This document shows positions 46,553-58,070 of a stretch of DNA of 64,000 bases, piece by piece (within the stretch, counting starts at the first letter, position 1; every line of letters begins with the position of its first letter). A program made the translations under genes and the position numbers. A model generated the notes under the pieces. That model saw nothing but the letters and a program-made list of their open reading frames with translations, was not told the origin of the DNA and ran no database searches. Origin of the DNA: Lithodes maja (lineage: Eukaryota > Arthropoda > Malacostraca > Decapoda > Lithodidae); the NCBI GenBank assembly GCA_037953745.1, contig JBAKBP010004321.1:1-64000 (forward strand), given 5' to 3'.

Positions 46553-49327
46553 ATGGAGCCCACACGTCCCTCACGCTCGCTCCCTGATTACACAACCAGC
46601 CCTCCTTCTGGTAGTGTTAGCCGCCGTGGAAGGCAGAGGGTGGCTGCTAAAGACCCTACCTACCAGTACGACACGCCCTACAGCTCGGAGGACGAAACAC
46701 CTGCACCCAAAGCACGAAAAACACGTGCAAGCGCGAGAAAGGTACAGAGGTCATTGGTGTTTCGGGACACTGCCACCACGACCCAGGCCACTGCAACAAC
46801 CACTACCACCACCACTGCCACTACTGCCACCCCTGCCACCCCTGCCACCGGTACCAGCGACGCAGGAGGCCGCCCTAGGGCTGCAGAACCTGCGGGGGCA
46901 GGACAAATTAAAGGCACTGGCGTAGGGAAGAGAACCCGTACGCCAGCCACAGTGCCCCTACCACCACCACCACCACCAGCCGCCCCTGGCCCGGCTGCCC
47001 CTGCCGCCCCTGCCGCCCCTGCTGCCCCTGCCGCCCCTGCCGCCCCTGCCACCCCTGCCGCCCCTGCCCAAGGAACAGGGAAGGGGAAGGGGAAGGGGAA
47101 AAGGAGAGGGAAAGCAACTGCTGGCCCTGGTGTCCCTGCCGGCCCTGCTGCCCCTGCTGCCCCTGTTGCCCCTGCTGCCCCTGCTGCCCCTGTTGCCCCT
47201 GCTGTCCCTGCCGCCCATGCCGCCCCTGCCCAAGGAACAGAGAGAAGGGCGACAGGCACCACCATCATCTTGCCATCAAGGCCACGCACCACTGCTGCCC
47301 CTGCCGCCGCCCCTGCCGCCGCCCCTGCCACCGCCCCTGCCACCGCCTCTGCTGTCCCTGTCCATAAGACTCCCACACGTGCAAAAGTGACCCGGAAAAC
47401 TCTGACACCATCAAAGTATGCCGCCCTGCTGTTTGATGGTGATTCGCAGGACATTGGCAGCCCGGGTTTCGACGACGAAGCCCTAGCACGGGACCAAGGG
47501 TGGGGGGATTTGGGAGTGGACAGTGGGAGTGAGTCCGACGTCGGTGACGAGAATGAGGAAGGGCATCGTCTGTCAAGTGAAGAGGAGGGTGATGATGATG
47601 CACTGCTGTATCGCGACCATGGAAGCGATATTTCAGACGATGAAGCAGACGCAGACGACATTCCGATCCCTGAGCTGCCTTCGTTCGATTGGTCTGACGG
47701 GGTCAATTTTGTACCTGACGTGCCCCAGTTCAATCCTGGGACGTCAGGAACAACTGACGACTGGCCCTGTGACGATCAAGCGAACGAAAGCGACTTCTTC
47801 CTCGCTTTTTTCGATATGGAGGTAATGACGTACATCGTTGCCCAAACAAACGCCTACTACAGGTGGGTGTTTGGCAGATTGGACGTCCTTTCTCCAAAAG
47901 CGAGAATTCGAGGCTGGGTGGATACGACTGTGGAAGAATTTATGACGTTCTTTGCCTTGTTGTTCCTCATGCCTCTGATCAAGAAGCATGTGTTGCAACA
48001 CTATTGGAAGCACGACCCTCTCATCGCCACCCCAACTTTCAATAAGTTCATGACTCGTGACAGATTTTTGTTGCTGCTAAGATTTATGCACTTTGCAGAC
48101 AACGAAAATCCTAACAGGATTGACAGGATATGGAAAGTTCGGGATGTGTTCACCATGTTGTTGGAGAGGTATAGGAAATACTTTTACCCCTTCCTCAATT
48201 TGGTGATTGATGAGTCGCTCGTGCTCTTCAAAGGACGTCTTGTTTTCAAGCAGTATATCCCCTTGAAAAGGCATAGGTTCGGAATCAAGCTCTTCGTTTT
48301 GTGTGACTGCGAAACTGGAATAGTGCTTGACATGATCGTGTACACAGGCACTGACATTGACATACCGAAAGCCGCTTCCAATGACCCCATGGGCATGTCA
48401 GGTGCCATCGTCAGGAAAATGTTGGCACCTTACCTGGGCAAAGGCCACATCATCTACACTGACAACTGGTATACTTCTCCTGCTCTCTGCCAGTTTCTTC
48501 ATGACAACCAAACGGGATCATGTGGGACTGTCAGAAAGACAAGAAAGTTTATGCCTAAGTTCACCGGTAATGTCATTCCTCTTACAGATGCCTCCTCCAG
48601 TGACACACCTTCAGAAGACGACCTGGCCCAGGAACACCGCGAGAGGCATGTGCGAAGAAGGCGACGAAAGGGGCAGAAATACAAGCAGTTCGAGAAGTGT
48701 GGGAAAGTGATAGCCCTGAAGTGAAAGGATAAACGAGACGTCCACCTGCTTTCCACCGTCCACACAGGTGCCCAGGTGGATTCTGGCAAAATCCACTACC
48801 GAACCAGGAAGACCATCTACAAGCCTGACATGGTAGTGGACTATACCAAGAACATGCGCCTGGTGGACAAGTCTGACTGTCAGCTGTCAGGCGTTGAGTG
48901 TCTGAGGAAGACTGTGAAGTGGTATTACAAGCTCTTCCTCCACCTAGTTGATATAACGATGCTCAACGCCTACAACTTGTGGTTGGTGAAGAAGGATATG
49001 TCCCCAAACCAGAAGCTGAAATTCCGGGAGTTCGTCTACAACGTCTCATACCAACTCCTGGAGAAGTACGGCACCACCACTCACAGACGTACAGCATGGC
49101 GTGGGGATCACGTTCCTGACCGCATCCAGCTGGGTGTCGAAAGACACTACCCAACCAACACCGAGCTGATTGGCACTCGTCACAGGCAGGCGCAGTGCAT
49201 CGTCTGCAGCTCCAGTGTCAGGAAACCCCATGTCACCAAAAGAGTTACCTCAATGTGCACCGAGTGCAAAGTTCCACTCTGCCTGGGTGACTGCTTCAGG
49301 GACTACCACACCTTCAAGAATTATTGA
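46553..49327 (+). pseudogene. pB2 piggyBac transposase with a single stop codon
   Basis: ATG at 46553 opens a frame that is uninterrupted for 723 codons, stops at TGA 48722-48724, and continues in the same frame to TGA 49325-49327 (925 codon positions). The N-terminus has a basic start, then a Pro/Ala-rich low-complexity stretch (about residues 125-290) and an acidic region. The DDE_Tnp_1_7 domain begins near residue 420 (FFDMEVMTYIVAQTN). Catalytic Asp candidates are residues 553 (LVIDESLVLFKG), 637 (IYTDNWYTS) and 772 (MRLVDKSDC). A Cys-rich C-terminus follows (CIVCSSSVRK, CTECKVPLCLGDC). The stop sits in the motif ALKxKDKRDVHLLST, where piggyBac proteins usually have Trp, so TGG to TGA is likely. 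Element ends were not found. Confidence 0.93.
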
Positions 49328-49333
49328 GTGTCG

Positions 49334-49470
49334 CCCTCTGCCCTGCCCTGCCCTGGACTCGCCCCGTGCCCTGCCCTGGACTCGCCCCCTCCCCTGCCCT
49401 GCCCTGGACTCGCCCCCTGCCCTGCCCTGCCCTGGACTCGCGCCCTACCTTACCTGACCTGACCTAATTG
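49334..49470 (+). repeat. C-rich minisatellite after pB2
   Basis: CCCTGCCCTGGACTCGCCCC repeats about four times with variable numbers of CCCTG, then decays to ACCTTACCTGACCTGACC. Confidence 0.9.
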
Positions 49471-49944
49471 ATCACGCTACCTCATAATGTAACATATATA
49501 TTATATAATGTATAAGTTCCAAAGATGTCCCTGTGATATAGCTTTTACATTATATAATTGTATGTTTCATTATTTAGTTTATAAGTTTCAAAGATTTACA
49601 TGTAATATTCCTTTTTTTTTTGGTATATCAATCATAGACCCCTTTATGTAGAGGAGTCTATGATATCAATATATATGTTTGTTATTAGCCGAAGTAATGT
49701 GTATATCATTATTTTCTTACCTCAAATGAATTGTACAAAAATAAATATGTTTCAATAAATCCTGTCAAACCTACTAAGATAATACAATAAAACAATAAAA
49801 AAGCAAAACAAGGTCATCTCATTGTATTCTTATAATATGATATATTCTATGAATATTTCATATTGTTTGAATACAATGGCATGATCTTGTAAAAAAAAAA
49901 TGTTATCAAACATTTTCTAGACAGTATAAAACCTTCCCCATAAC
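49471..49944. other. AT-rich pB2 3' flank, non-coding
   Basis: No gene. Contains a hairpin at about 49633-49666 (TCATAGAC...GTCTATGA) and AATAAA words at 49740-49760. A polyadenylation role is possible but unproven. Confidence 0.45.
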
Positions 49945-50022
49945 CCCCTCCTGGATTCGACCCCACTACCCTACCACACTTTGAGTTTTCCAGTCCGCGA
50001 CCTTACCAACCATGCCACAGGA
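49945..50022 (-). repeat. tRNA-like sequence (probable SINE head or tRNA pseudogene)
   Basis: Minus strand: CTCCTG at the 5' end pairs with CAGGAG at the 3' end. A-box-like TGGCATGGTTGGTAAGG, B-box GGGGTCGAATCC. This is the best-paired of the tRNA-like sequences, but the anticodon arm is not convincing. Confidence 0.5.
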
Positions 50023-51086
50023 GATCATACCAAATACCACTCCAAACTTTGTGTCTACAATCGAAATGACAATATAAAACAAAAAATGAATTATCCCACC
50101 AATTTACGTTTGTAAATTGATGGGATTATCAATTATATCATGCAAAGGTTTATAAAAGTTTGTCTCTGTCAAGAATTAGTAATTATATAACTTGATTCGG
50201 TCAAAAATTGCCCAAACACTCAACAAAATTGCCCCTCTCAGTGTGACTCCACTCATTTTCACACGGTCAAGCGGTCACGGGGTGACCCTTGCCGCTCCTT
50301 GATGCTCCAGACACAGCAGCTCTGTCTGGGAACAAAATTTGTATAAATACAATAATGCATAAAATACTCTTCACAAATACATTTGTATTGTATAATATTG
50401 TAAATAAAAATGAATAATAACTGTGTGGGTGTCGAAAATTGCTCAACCAGCTTTCTTATGTCTCGCCTATGTGCGTATATTGGATTATACATAGTCATGA
50501 CTGTCATACAAATACTTGCAGTAGGTCTCGAATATACATTTAGATTGCATATTACTTGGAAATAAATAAATATAAGTTTCTCTGGTGGCAATCTACCCTT
50601 TCGCAAGTGTAAGGAGACACCAGTCTATATTTAGCTCTCTATCACAAAAGGCAATCTGCCTGTGTTTACTGACCACCCTCGTTGCTGGTCTATAATATAG
50701 TACTTTATTTACAGTCAATGGCCTACATGTTTCTGTGGTACTTCACATGTGTCTAAAATGCAATGTCTGCTTGCATAAAAATGCAATTCTGAAGTCCATT
50801 TATACGTACGACATACGCATGTCTCAGTTTCTCTCTCTCTCTCTCCATTCCTGACTCATGTTATTGTAGACCTCTTGGTGGCAACGAACACCAGACATCT
50901 GGTAGACATAAGGTTCAAAATACCAAGACATCCATACGCCTCGGGTGCCTCCACAATTATCACAAAGCTGGCTATCTATCTAGAGATCTCCCTGCCTGCC
51001 TTCCCTCTCTCCACGACTCACTCACTCCCTGCATGCCTCCCTCCCACCCACCCACCCCCACCCACCCTTTCAGGCTTCCATCTGCT
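50023..51086. other. Unassigned AT-rich DNA
   Basis: No coding, RNA or repeat feature supported, apart from a short CT run at 50829-50844 and C-rich text at 51030-51070. Confidence 0.45.
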
Positions 51087-51660
51087 AGAAACTCATTGAT
51101 AATGTGCGTAAATATCGCATGAATTGGTCTATATGCGGTATATATTTTGATATATGGCACGTCTACATACATACAAGTCTGTATTATAGCATGACAGTGC
51201 TCTAAGTACAAGATATAAGTGATATTTATGGCGTAACACACCCTCTCCCCCTTTCATTCCCAGCACAACTCATTCACACCTTGGTTCACGCATAGAAACT
51301 CATTGATAATGTGCGTAAATATCGCATGAATTGGTCTATATGCGGTATATATTTTGATATATGGCACGTCTACATACGTACAAGTCTGTATTATAGCATG
51401 ACAGTGCTCTAAGTACAAGATGTAAGTGATATGTATGGTGTAAACCACACTCTCAGCTCATAAATTGCCGCCAAACCTCCAACACATCTTCATTCCCGCC
51501 TAAAAATGATCTTATAATTCCCTTATATATTGCAATTTTTGGTCACTATGAGGCATATTCATTGTTATATGGGTGGCCTACACACGTATACATACTCTAC
51601 ATAGCCTAAAAGGGCTCAAAAAAGGAGATATACGTGATAATACGCGGTAACCCACCCCCT
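51087..51660. repeat. 207-bp tandem repeat, two good copies and one diverged
   Basis: AGAAACTCATTGATAATGTG starts at 51087 and 51294. The two copies agree closely through TAAGTGATAT(T/G)TATGG(C/T)GTAA. A third copy (about 51457-51660) keeps the ATATGG...CTACA...GGTAACCCACCCCCTCC pattern but is much changed. Confidence 0.8.
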
Positions 51661-51951
51661 CCTCCCTCTCCTTCTATCCCCTGGGCGCGTGAAAATTCGG
51701 CAGGGAAATCTCGCTGCTCGATGACAATATAGCCGCGCGGTGCCATTCGCTCCACATTTTTCAACTACGGACCGTTCCCCCACCCCCCCCAGACATTTTT
51801 TGGGGGGTCAAATATATATGGGCCGATGCACGCAAACATTCCCTACACGATGATGTACTTTTTATCGAAATTGGCAATGGGTCCCAAAATCATCATACAT
51901 GCACACAGTCTTACCCTGTAGAAAACCCCCTGTGCGCACGTCTTAGGTTAA

Positions 51952-52383
51952 CCCACTGAGCCCCAGCGACGCAGGGTTTGAGTCTACAATGTATATAACG
52001 CTAAACCCCAGCGACGCATGGTTTGCGTCCTGGCCGGTCCGGTCCTAATTACTCCGGTCCTATGGCACCCCGAGGGCTCAGATTTGTATGAGAACTGTGT
52101 AAGTATCCCACGCACCCATGCCGATGGTTGAAAACTCTCAAATTCCAACCGCGTGTGCATGAGCGCGCAAAAACATGTTTTTTTGGGGAAATTGCCTTCA
52201 ATTTTTTACTCTTGTAAAATCCGTTTTCGGGGGCATTGTAGGACCATTTTTTGCACTTTTTGACAAATTTTTTTTTTCCTTCATTCCTAACCCATTCGCT
52301 ATTGTTTCTGGAATAAAAAAAAAAATCAGAATCAGCCGGTCCTGGGTGGTACATTTATTAATATTTAGCTGGTACTCAGTGGG
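51952..52383. mobile_element. MITE-C: 432-bp TTAA-flanked element
   Basis: TTAA at 51948-51951 and 52384-52387. Inverted ends CCCACTGAGCCCC and, reverse-complemented, CCCACTGAGTACC. CCCAGCGACGCA(G/T)GGTTTG occurs twice near the left end. Non-coding. Confidence 0.75.
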
Positions 52384-52387
52384 TTAA

Positions 52388-53004
52388 GACCTCTACAAAC
52401 TTTATCCAGTGCATAAACAATGTTCCAGATTCCTACAGAGTGCTACAACAATGTCCAGGAAATATGAGGTAAGAAAATAAGTTAACCCTAATCATTCTGC
52501 TCAGTACCTCCTCCATAAACCGCCTGCTAGATATTGGTGGCTTCGGTGGGATGCGATTAACCCCTAAAGTCAATCGAACTATTAAAGTATAAATAAGCCT
52601 CCAAAGAACAATTAATTAGACACTTAATAACCGTATAGCAACCTTGAACAACAACTATAGACTACATATAATAACTGAGCTAAAAGGAAAAAAGAAAAGA
52701 CAGCAGTAGTGTACAGTGACAACATTATTCAGTGAAGAATCAAACAAGTACAGTTCCAAGCAGAGGGAGATGGTATCAGTGGGCAAACAAACTTTCTGTA
52801 GACTCAACAAGCAGCAAGCTGAGTTAGTCTCCCAGGCGCTCATAGCCTTGAGCGGGTGACTCATCCAATAGTCACCCACCATCACCAATCACCCTTCACT
52901 CACCCGCTCTCTTAACCTTGCCAAGACGAGCGAGTCAGGAGTGAGCGTGGTCTGACGTATGAGTGACATCACCGAGAGCTGGAGCACAGAACATATCGTC
53001 CACC
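52388..53004. other. Unassigned DNA
   Basis: No supported feature; contains two TTAACCC words (about 52475, 52557) without paired ends. Confidence 0.4.
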
Positions 53005-54127
53005 GACATATCATGGACCATTAGGTCCACTGACGCACTACTTACTGACGCACAGCACGGCTTTCGACCTAAGAGGTCGTGCGAAACTCAGCTACTGGTG
53101 ACCACACATGACATTTCCCGATCCCTTAATGACCCCAAAATTAGACAAGTAGACGCCATAGTACTTGACTTCGCCAAAGCCTTCGACAAAGTCCCACACC
53201 AGAGACTTCTAGCAAAATTAGATTATTATGGCATCTGAGGACCACTTCTTCACTGGCTTAAGACTTTTCTAACTATTCATGAACAACGTGTTATTCTCGA
53301 GGGCTGTCATTCTTCTTCTGTATCTGTAACTTCTGGGTCCCACAGGGCACCGTCTTGGGCACCCTACTTTTCCTTTCATATATTAATGACCTTCCACTAT
53401 ATCTCACTTCTACTACTAGATTTTTTGCAAACGATAGCTTAGTTTACCGACCAATTATCAATAGGGACGATTGCCTCTGACTACAAGACGACTTAACTGC
53501 GCTTGAACAGTGGGAAGCCAAGTGGCAGATGACGTTCAGACCTGACAAGTGCCACCATATTTGCTTCACCCGTTCAAGTAAAACCATTCCATTCCCTTAC
53601 AAACCTCACAATACCCTTTTAGATACCGTTCCCTCCCACAAATATTTGGGGGTCCACATCCCAGCGGATATGAGGTGGACCACACACACGAGCAGCGTCA
53701 GAGCAAAAGCTAATAGTGCCCTGGGCTTCCTTCGCAGGAATCTCACAAAGTGTAACTCAAACTTCAAAATTCAAGCTTTCAAATCACTAGTTCGGCCACA
53801 CTTAGAATACTGCGACTCCGTCTGGGATCCACACACTCACAATAATATCAATAAATTAGAGGCCATACAAAACAAAGCTGCAAGATGGATCAGACGTGAT
53901 TACAGACATACTACATCAGTCACTTTGCTCAAACAAGACATTAAACTAGACCCCCTTGTAACAAGAAGACAAATACACAGACAACAAATGCTATACAAAA
54001 TCACAAACAATCTAGCGAACATAGATACAAATACATATTTACACCCTACAAACATACGATTTACGAGACACAGCCACAACTTAAAATACCACACTTATCA
54101 GGCAAGCACGGACATATTCAGACATTA
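53005..54127 (+). pseudogene. LINE-C RT remnant
   Basis: Fragments of a non-LTR RT in more than one frame: DAQHGFRPKRSCETQLL, IVLDFAKAFDKVPHQRLL, then TGA at 53236. Next comes a degraded G-S/V-PQGT box near 53330 with a frame change. A core box reading FANDS in place of the usual F/YADD follows at about 53425, then another stop near 53477. An open C-terminal part (YLGVHIPADMRWTTH, LVRPHLEYCDSVWDPH) ends in TAA at 54126. Endonuclease absent. The catalytic Asp change and multiple stops make it inactive. It resembles the CR1/L2/Jockey style but is distinct from LINE-A and LINE-D. Confidence 0.88.
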
Positions 54128-55235
54128 ATTTTTTCCCCGCAGCATCCAAGAGTGAAATCACCTCCCATCTCACATAGTTAATAGTCCCACACTTCATTCC
54201 TTTAGAAATAGGATCACTACTCATTATCTCCCTAATCCTTGACCCGATCCTATCCCTTTCTCATAATTCCCCTGCACAACCCTCGCATATCACGCTGCCC
54301 GAGAGCAGCCCTCTGCAGGTCCCCCTAACAAGAACAAGAACAGAAATCTACGGGACACCGATGTACCTCTTCAATAAAAACTGATAGAGACGTCTACAAT
54401 CAACACGACCTACAAGCAGTACCAGTTACTTGTAATAGATTAGTTATAAACTACATTGACACATAATAATACTAGTGAATTAGTACTAGCAAACTTACAA
54501 GACAGCAATGCCAGTGTTAATTCATTATCTTAGTATCAAACTATTTATTTACTTCGAGTTTTTGAGGTGTACTGCACGTCCATCTTATGTAATTTCTATT
54601 AAATTCAAGTTTTGTTTAAGATTATATCTCACACTAAGAGAAAATATACTTACTTCCTTAAATAATTCGCTCTTAGACGTTTTTACATTTGAAGGCCTCA
54701 CATTAATATATTTTATTTGCAGTAACAGTACATTAACCCTCGTCTAGCGGGTTTTTGGCGGCTTATTTGGGCATATTCAGGCCCTCCTGAATGATAAATT
54801 AAGTATCTGCATGAAACAAAATGTATTCAGCAAAAAACTAGGCGCTAAAAGCTTCAAAATGAGACCAGAACGAGCTATGTAGCACTCATGGTTCTCATAC
54901 AGTGGTACCAGTAACATGGGAGTTTCGCGTATAGTGGTATATTTTTCCTAGCTACGCTCAACACTGGCTACACTGCCGGCCTCTCGAGAACACAGGGAGG
55001 GTGAGTCAGTGGGCGGCGGTAGGCCCTGGGAGTCGGACGTGTGGCCCTCTGCACTCACGGCCATTTGCACTCGATTTTAACCCTTTAAAAGCCATAATAA
55101 TGCTCCTAACTTGCTGCAAATTGGTGCCCGGCTATAGCCGGGCGCCGCTCTTTAAGGGATAAAGAAGTTTTCTAACAGTCATCAAACCCTTCTTTTCTGT
55201 TACTTCGTGTTTCATTTGTCTTTTTCAATATCTTA
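54128..55235. other. LINE-C 3' flank and unassigned DNA
   Basis: Probably begins with LINE-C 3' UTR. A small hairpin GCCCGGCTATAGCCGGGC lies at 55127-55144, inside a TTAACCCTTTAAAAG...CTTTAAGGGATAA segment (55077-55163). That could be a tiny TTAA-type foldback. No gene. Confidence 0.45.
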
Positions 55236-57913
55236 GTAAGAGAATAGGCTATCCATACAGTGCCTTACTAACCTGAATTTCTTAGTATAAACGATGGTGA
55301 AATAAACATTCAAGGTTTCAATATGGTTAGGAATGATCGCAATAGGCATGGGGGAGGAGTATGTCTGTATGTAAAAAACAACCTCACACACACAACTAGG
55401 ACCGACCTCCATGTAGAAAATCACGAAACTCTGTGGATGACCTACACCTGCCGAGGACAAGACCCATCACAATTGGGGTATGCTATAGGCCACCAGCCGA
55501 CACACAATTCTTGACCAAATTTGAACGAACTTTGTCATTGCTAGACCCTCGGAATGAATCCATCATACTAGGGGATTTTAACCTGTGTTACAAACAACGA
55601 AATGATAGGCTTGTACGAGAATATAGGCATATACTGACAATGCACAATCACAAACAACTCATCACAACCCCCACACGTATCTCTGAGAACACTGCCACAA
55701 TATTAGACCACATAAACTGTAACAGAGAGGACAAAATATCCCAATCAGGGGTTATACAGACTGGGATAAGTGATCACTTCGTCACATATTGCACACGGAA
55801 AACCACCAAAATTACCCTAGAGAATCACAAGGTTATCAAAACAAGGTCACTCAGAAACTACAATAAGGAAACATTTCTGGACATTTTATGGAATACAGAC
55901 TGGTCTCCAGTGTTTGGAAGTACAAACGTTAATGACGCATGGGTTGGCTTCAGAACCATCATCACAAACATCCTAGACGAAATAGCTCCTCTGAAAGACA
56001 TACGAATTAAAGCAAGGTCAGACCCATGGATCAACAATGACATACTACACCATCTGGAACACAGAGACAATCTGTTAAAAAGGCTAGCGAAACATAGACA
56101 GGATCAAGGTCTGAAACATGAGTTCAACAGGGCCAGGAATAAACTAAGTAGGAAAATGAAATCAGCGAAAAATAATTATTTTCACAATAAGGCAGAGGAA
56201 TATCAGAATAATCCAAAGAAACTATGGAGGCACCTAAAAACAACAGGCTACAGCAACAAGACAAGGGATTCGTCTAACACTAATATTGCTCTCACCATTA
56301 ATGATCAGGTTTGCCACGATAAACGACAAATTTCAACCTATTTCAACTCCTTCTTCACTTCCATAGCAAACACACTTGCACAGAACCTACCTCAACCTCT
56401 CAATAAATACACAACAACAACGGCCACCTTTCGTAATTTCTACAGAGATAAAGACATACACCCGAACACATTTAGATTGCAAAATGTTACACCAAAATAC
56501 ACTTTTGACGAGCTGTCTAACCTAAATGTACATAAGAGCACAGGACCAGACAAAATTCCTGCCAAATTTCTACGAGATGGAGCCATTGCTATAGCAGGCC
56601 CCCTAACCCACATCATCAACTTGTCAATTAACACCAACACAGTACCTGCTGAACTGAAGGAAGCTATTGTAACCCCTCTATTCAAGAAAGGAAATAAACT
56701 AGAAGTTGGCAACTACAGACCAGTTAGCATATTATGTATTGTATCTAAAATCCTTGAAAGAGCGGTATACACCCAAATTGAACACTACCTCAAACAAAAT
56801 GATCTATTCTATAAGTTTCAATCAGGTTTCAGATGCATGTACTCGACAGACTCCTGTCTCATCCACTTAACGGATCACATTCGTAAAGAAATGTCAAAAG
56901 GTAACTACACCGGTATGGTTCTTCTTGATCTACAAAAAGCGTTTGACACAGTAGACCATGATATCCTATGTAATAAACTACAAGCAATGGGCATAGGATC
57001 TGTGAACTGGTTTTAATCTTATCTTAGTGGTAGAACCCAAAGATTCAAAATTGATGATAATATATCTGATCCTATGCCAATTAACTGTGGGGTCCCGCAG
57101 GGAAGCATCCTTGGTCCCTTACTCTTTCTCTGTTATATGAACGACATGGAACTGAGCGTCTCATGTAAATTATTACTGTATGCAGACGACAGCGTGCTTC
57201 TGGTTTCAGGAAAAGACCCAATAAGTATTGCCGCTTCACTTTCCAAAGAACTAGCATCATGTAGTGAATGGCTAGTGGACAATAGACTATCTCTTCACCT
57301 GGGCAAGACGGAAGCCATCTTATGTGGAACAAAACGCAAACTGAAAGACATTGTGGGCTTCTCGGTCAACTGTAATGATATTCCTATAACAACAGTGTCA
57401 CAAGTTAAATATCTCGGACTGAAACTGGACGCGAGTTTGTCAGGTGAAACAATTTTGGAATCTATCCTGAGTAAGTGTAGAGCACGTATAAAATACCTGT
57501 ATAGACAGGTGGGATGCTTGCCCGCGGCGACCAAAAAGACCCTCTGCCAAGCGCTTGTTCAATGTCATTTTGACTATTCTGTGTCATCCTGGTACTCTGC
57601 ATCATCTAAATCAGCACAGCACAAACTTCAGGTCACTCAAAATAAAATGGTTAGGTTCATGCTGAACCTAGGACCCAGATCACATGTTGGCCAGGAACAA
57701 CTTCAGTCACTAGGTATGCTCAATGTCTCTGACAGGGCCAAACAAATCAGGCTCACTAATGCCTTCAAAATGATCTATGACAGAGCTCCAGAGTATCTAA
57801 AGAATGATTTTGTTAAAGCAAATGAGAGGAGTGGACATAATACAAGAAACAGGATGTTTAATTTTAAGGTCCCGAGAATCCAAGGACAGGGTAAGCAAAC
57901 ATTCTTCTTGTGA
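55236..57913 (+). pseudogene. LINE-D: endonuclease-RT ORF, nearly intact
   Basis: The 5' end is truncated inside the endonuclease: NDGEINIQGFNMVRNDRN and HGGGVCLYVKNNL, then a frame change near 55440-55480. From there a frame carries VCYRPPADTQF, SIILGDFNLCY and GISDHF (endonuclease motifs). The RT follows: NVHKSTGPDKIPAKFL, TPLFKKGNKLEVGNYRPVS, MVLLDLQKAFDTVDH, CGVPQGSILGPLLF and the catalytic LYADDSVLL. A single TAA at 57014-57016 (after IGSVNWF) interrupts RT between the first and second catalytic motifs; the same frame continues to TGA 57911-57913. Jockey/CR1-like in style. Two lesions plus truncation make it inactive, but it is the best-preserved LINE here. Confidence 0.9.
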
Positions 57914-58070
57914 CGCACCCAGTGCGTGGCAACGCAATCTGATTGTACTCCTTGGTACTCCACTGTACCGCCCGTGATCTGGCTACCGTCAGCAGCTATG
58001 TATATTGAGTGTGACAACTTATAACTATGTTCTTTGTATCTCTGTAAAGGTCTCGTCATGTGCTAACCAG
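57914..58070 (+). other. LINE-D 3' UTR
   Basis: After the stop, GATTGTACTCCTTGGTACTC resembles the TTTGTACTCCTTTGTAC 3' repeat of LINE-A. The boundary with the LTR element is uncertain. Confidence 0.4.

Noticed and set aside
46678..47733. 351-codon minus-strand frame rich in Ala/Gly
   Set aside because: Antisense shadow of the GC-rich Pro/Ala region of the pB2 transposase.
49633..49666. Hairpin after pB2 as a bacterial-type terminator
   Set aside because: The context is eukaryotic; it is more likely an incidental or element-end hairpin.
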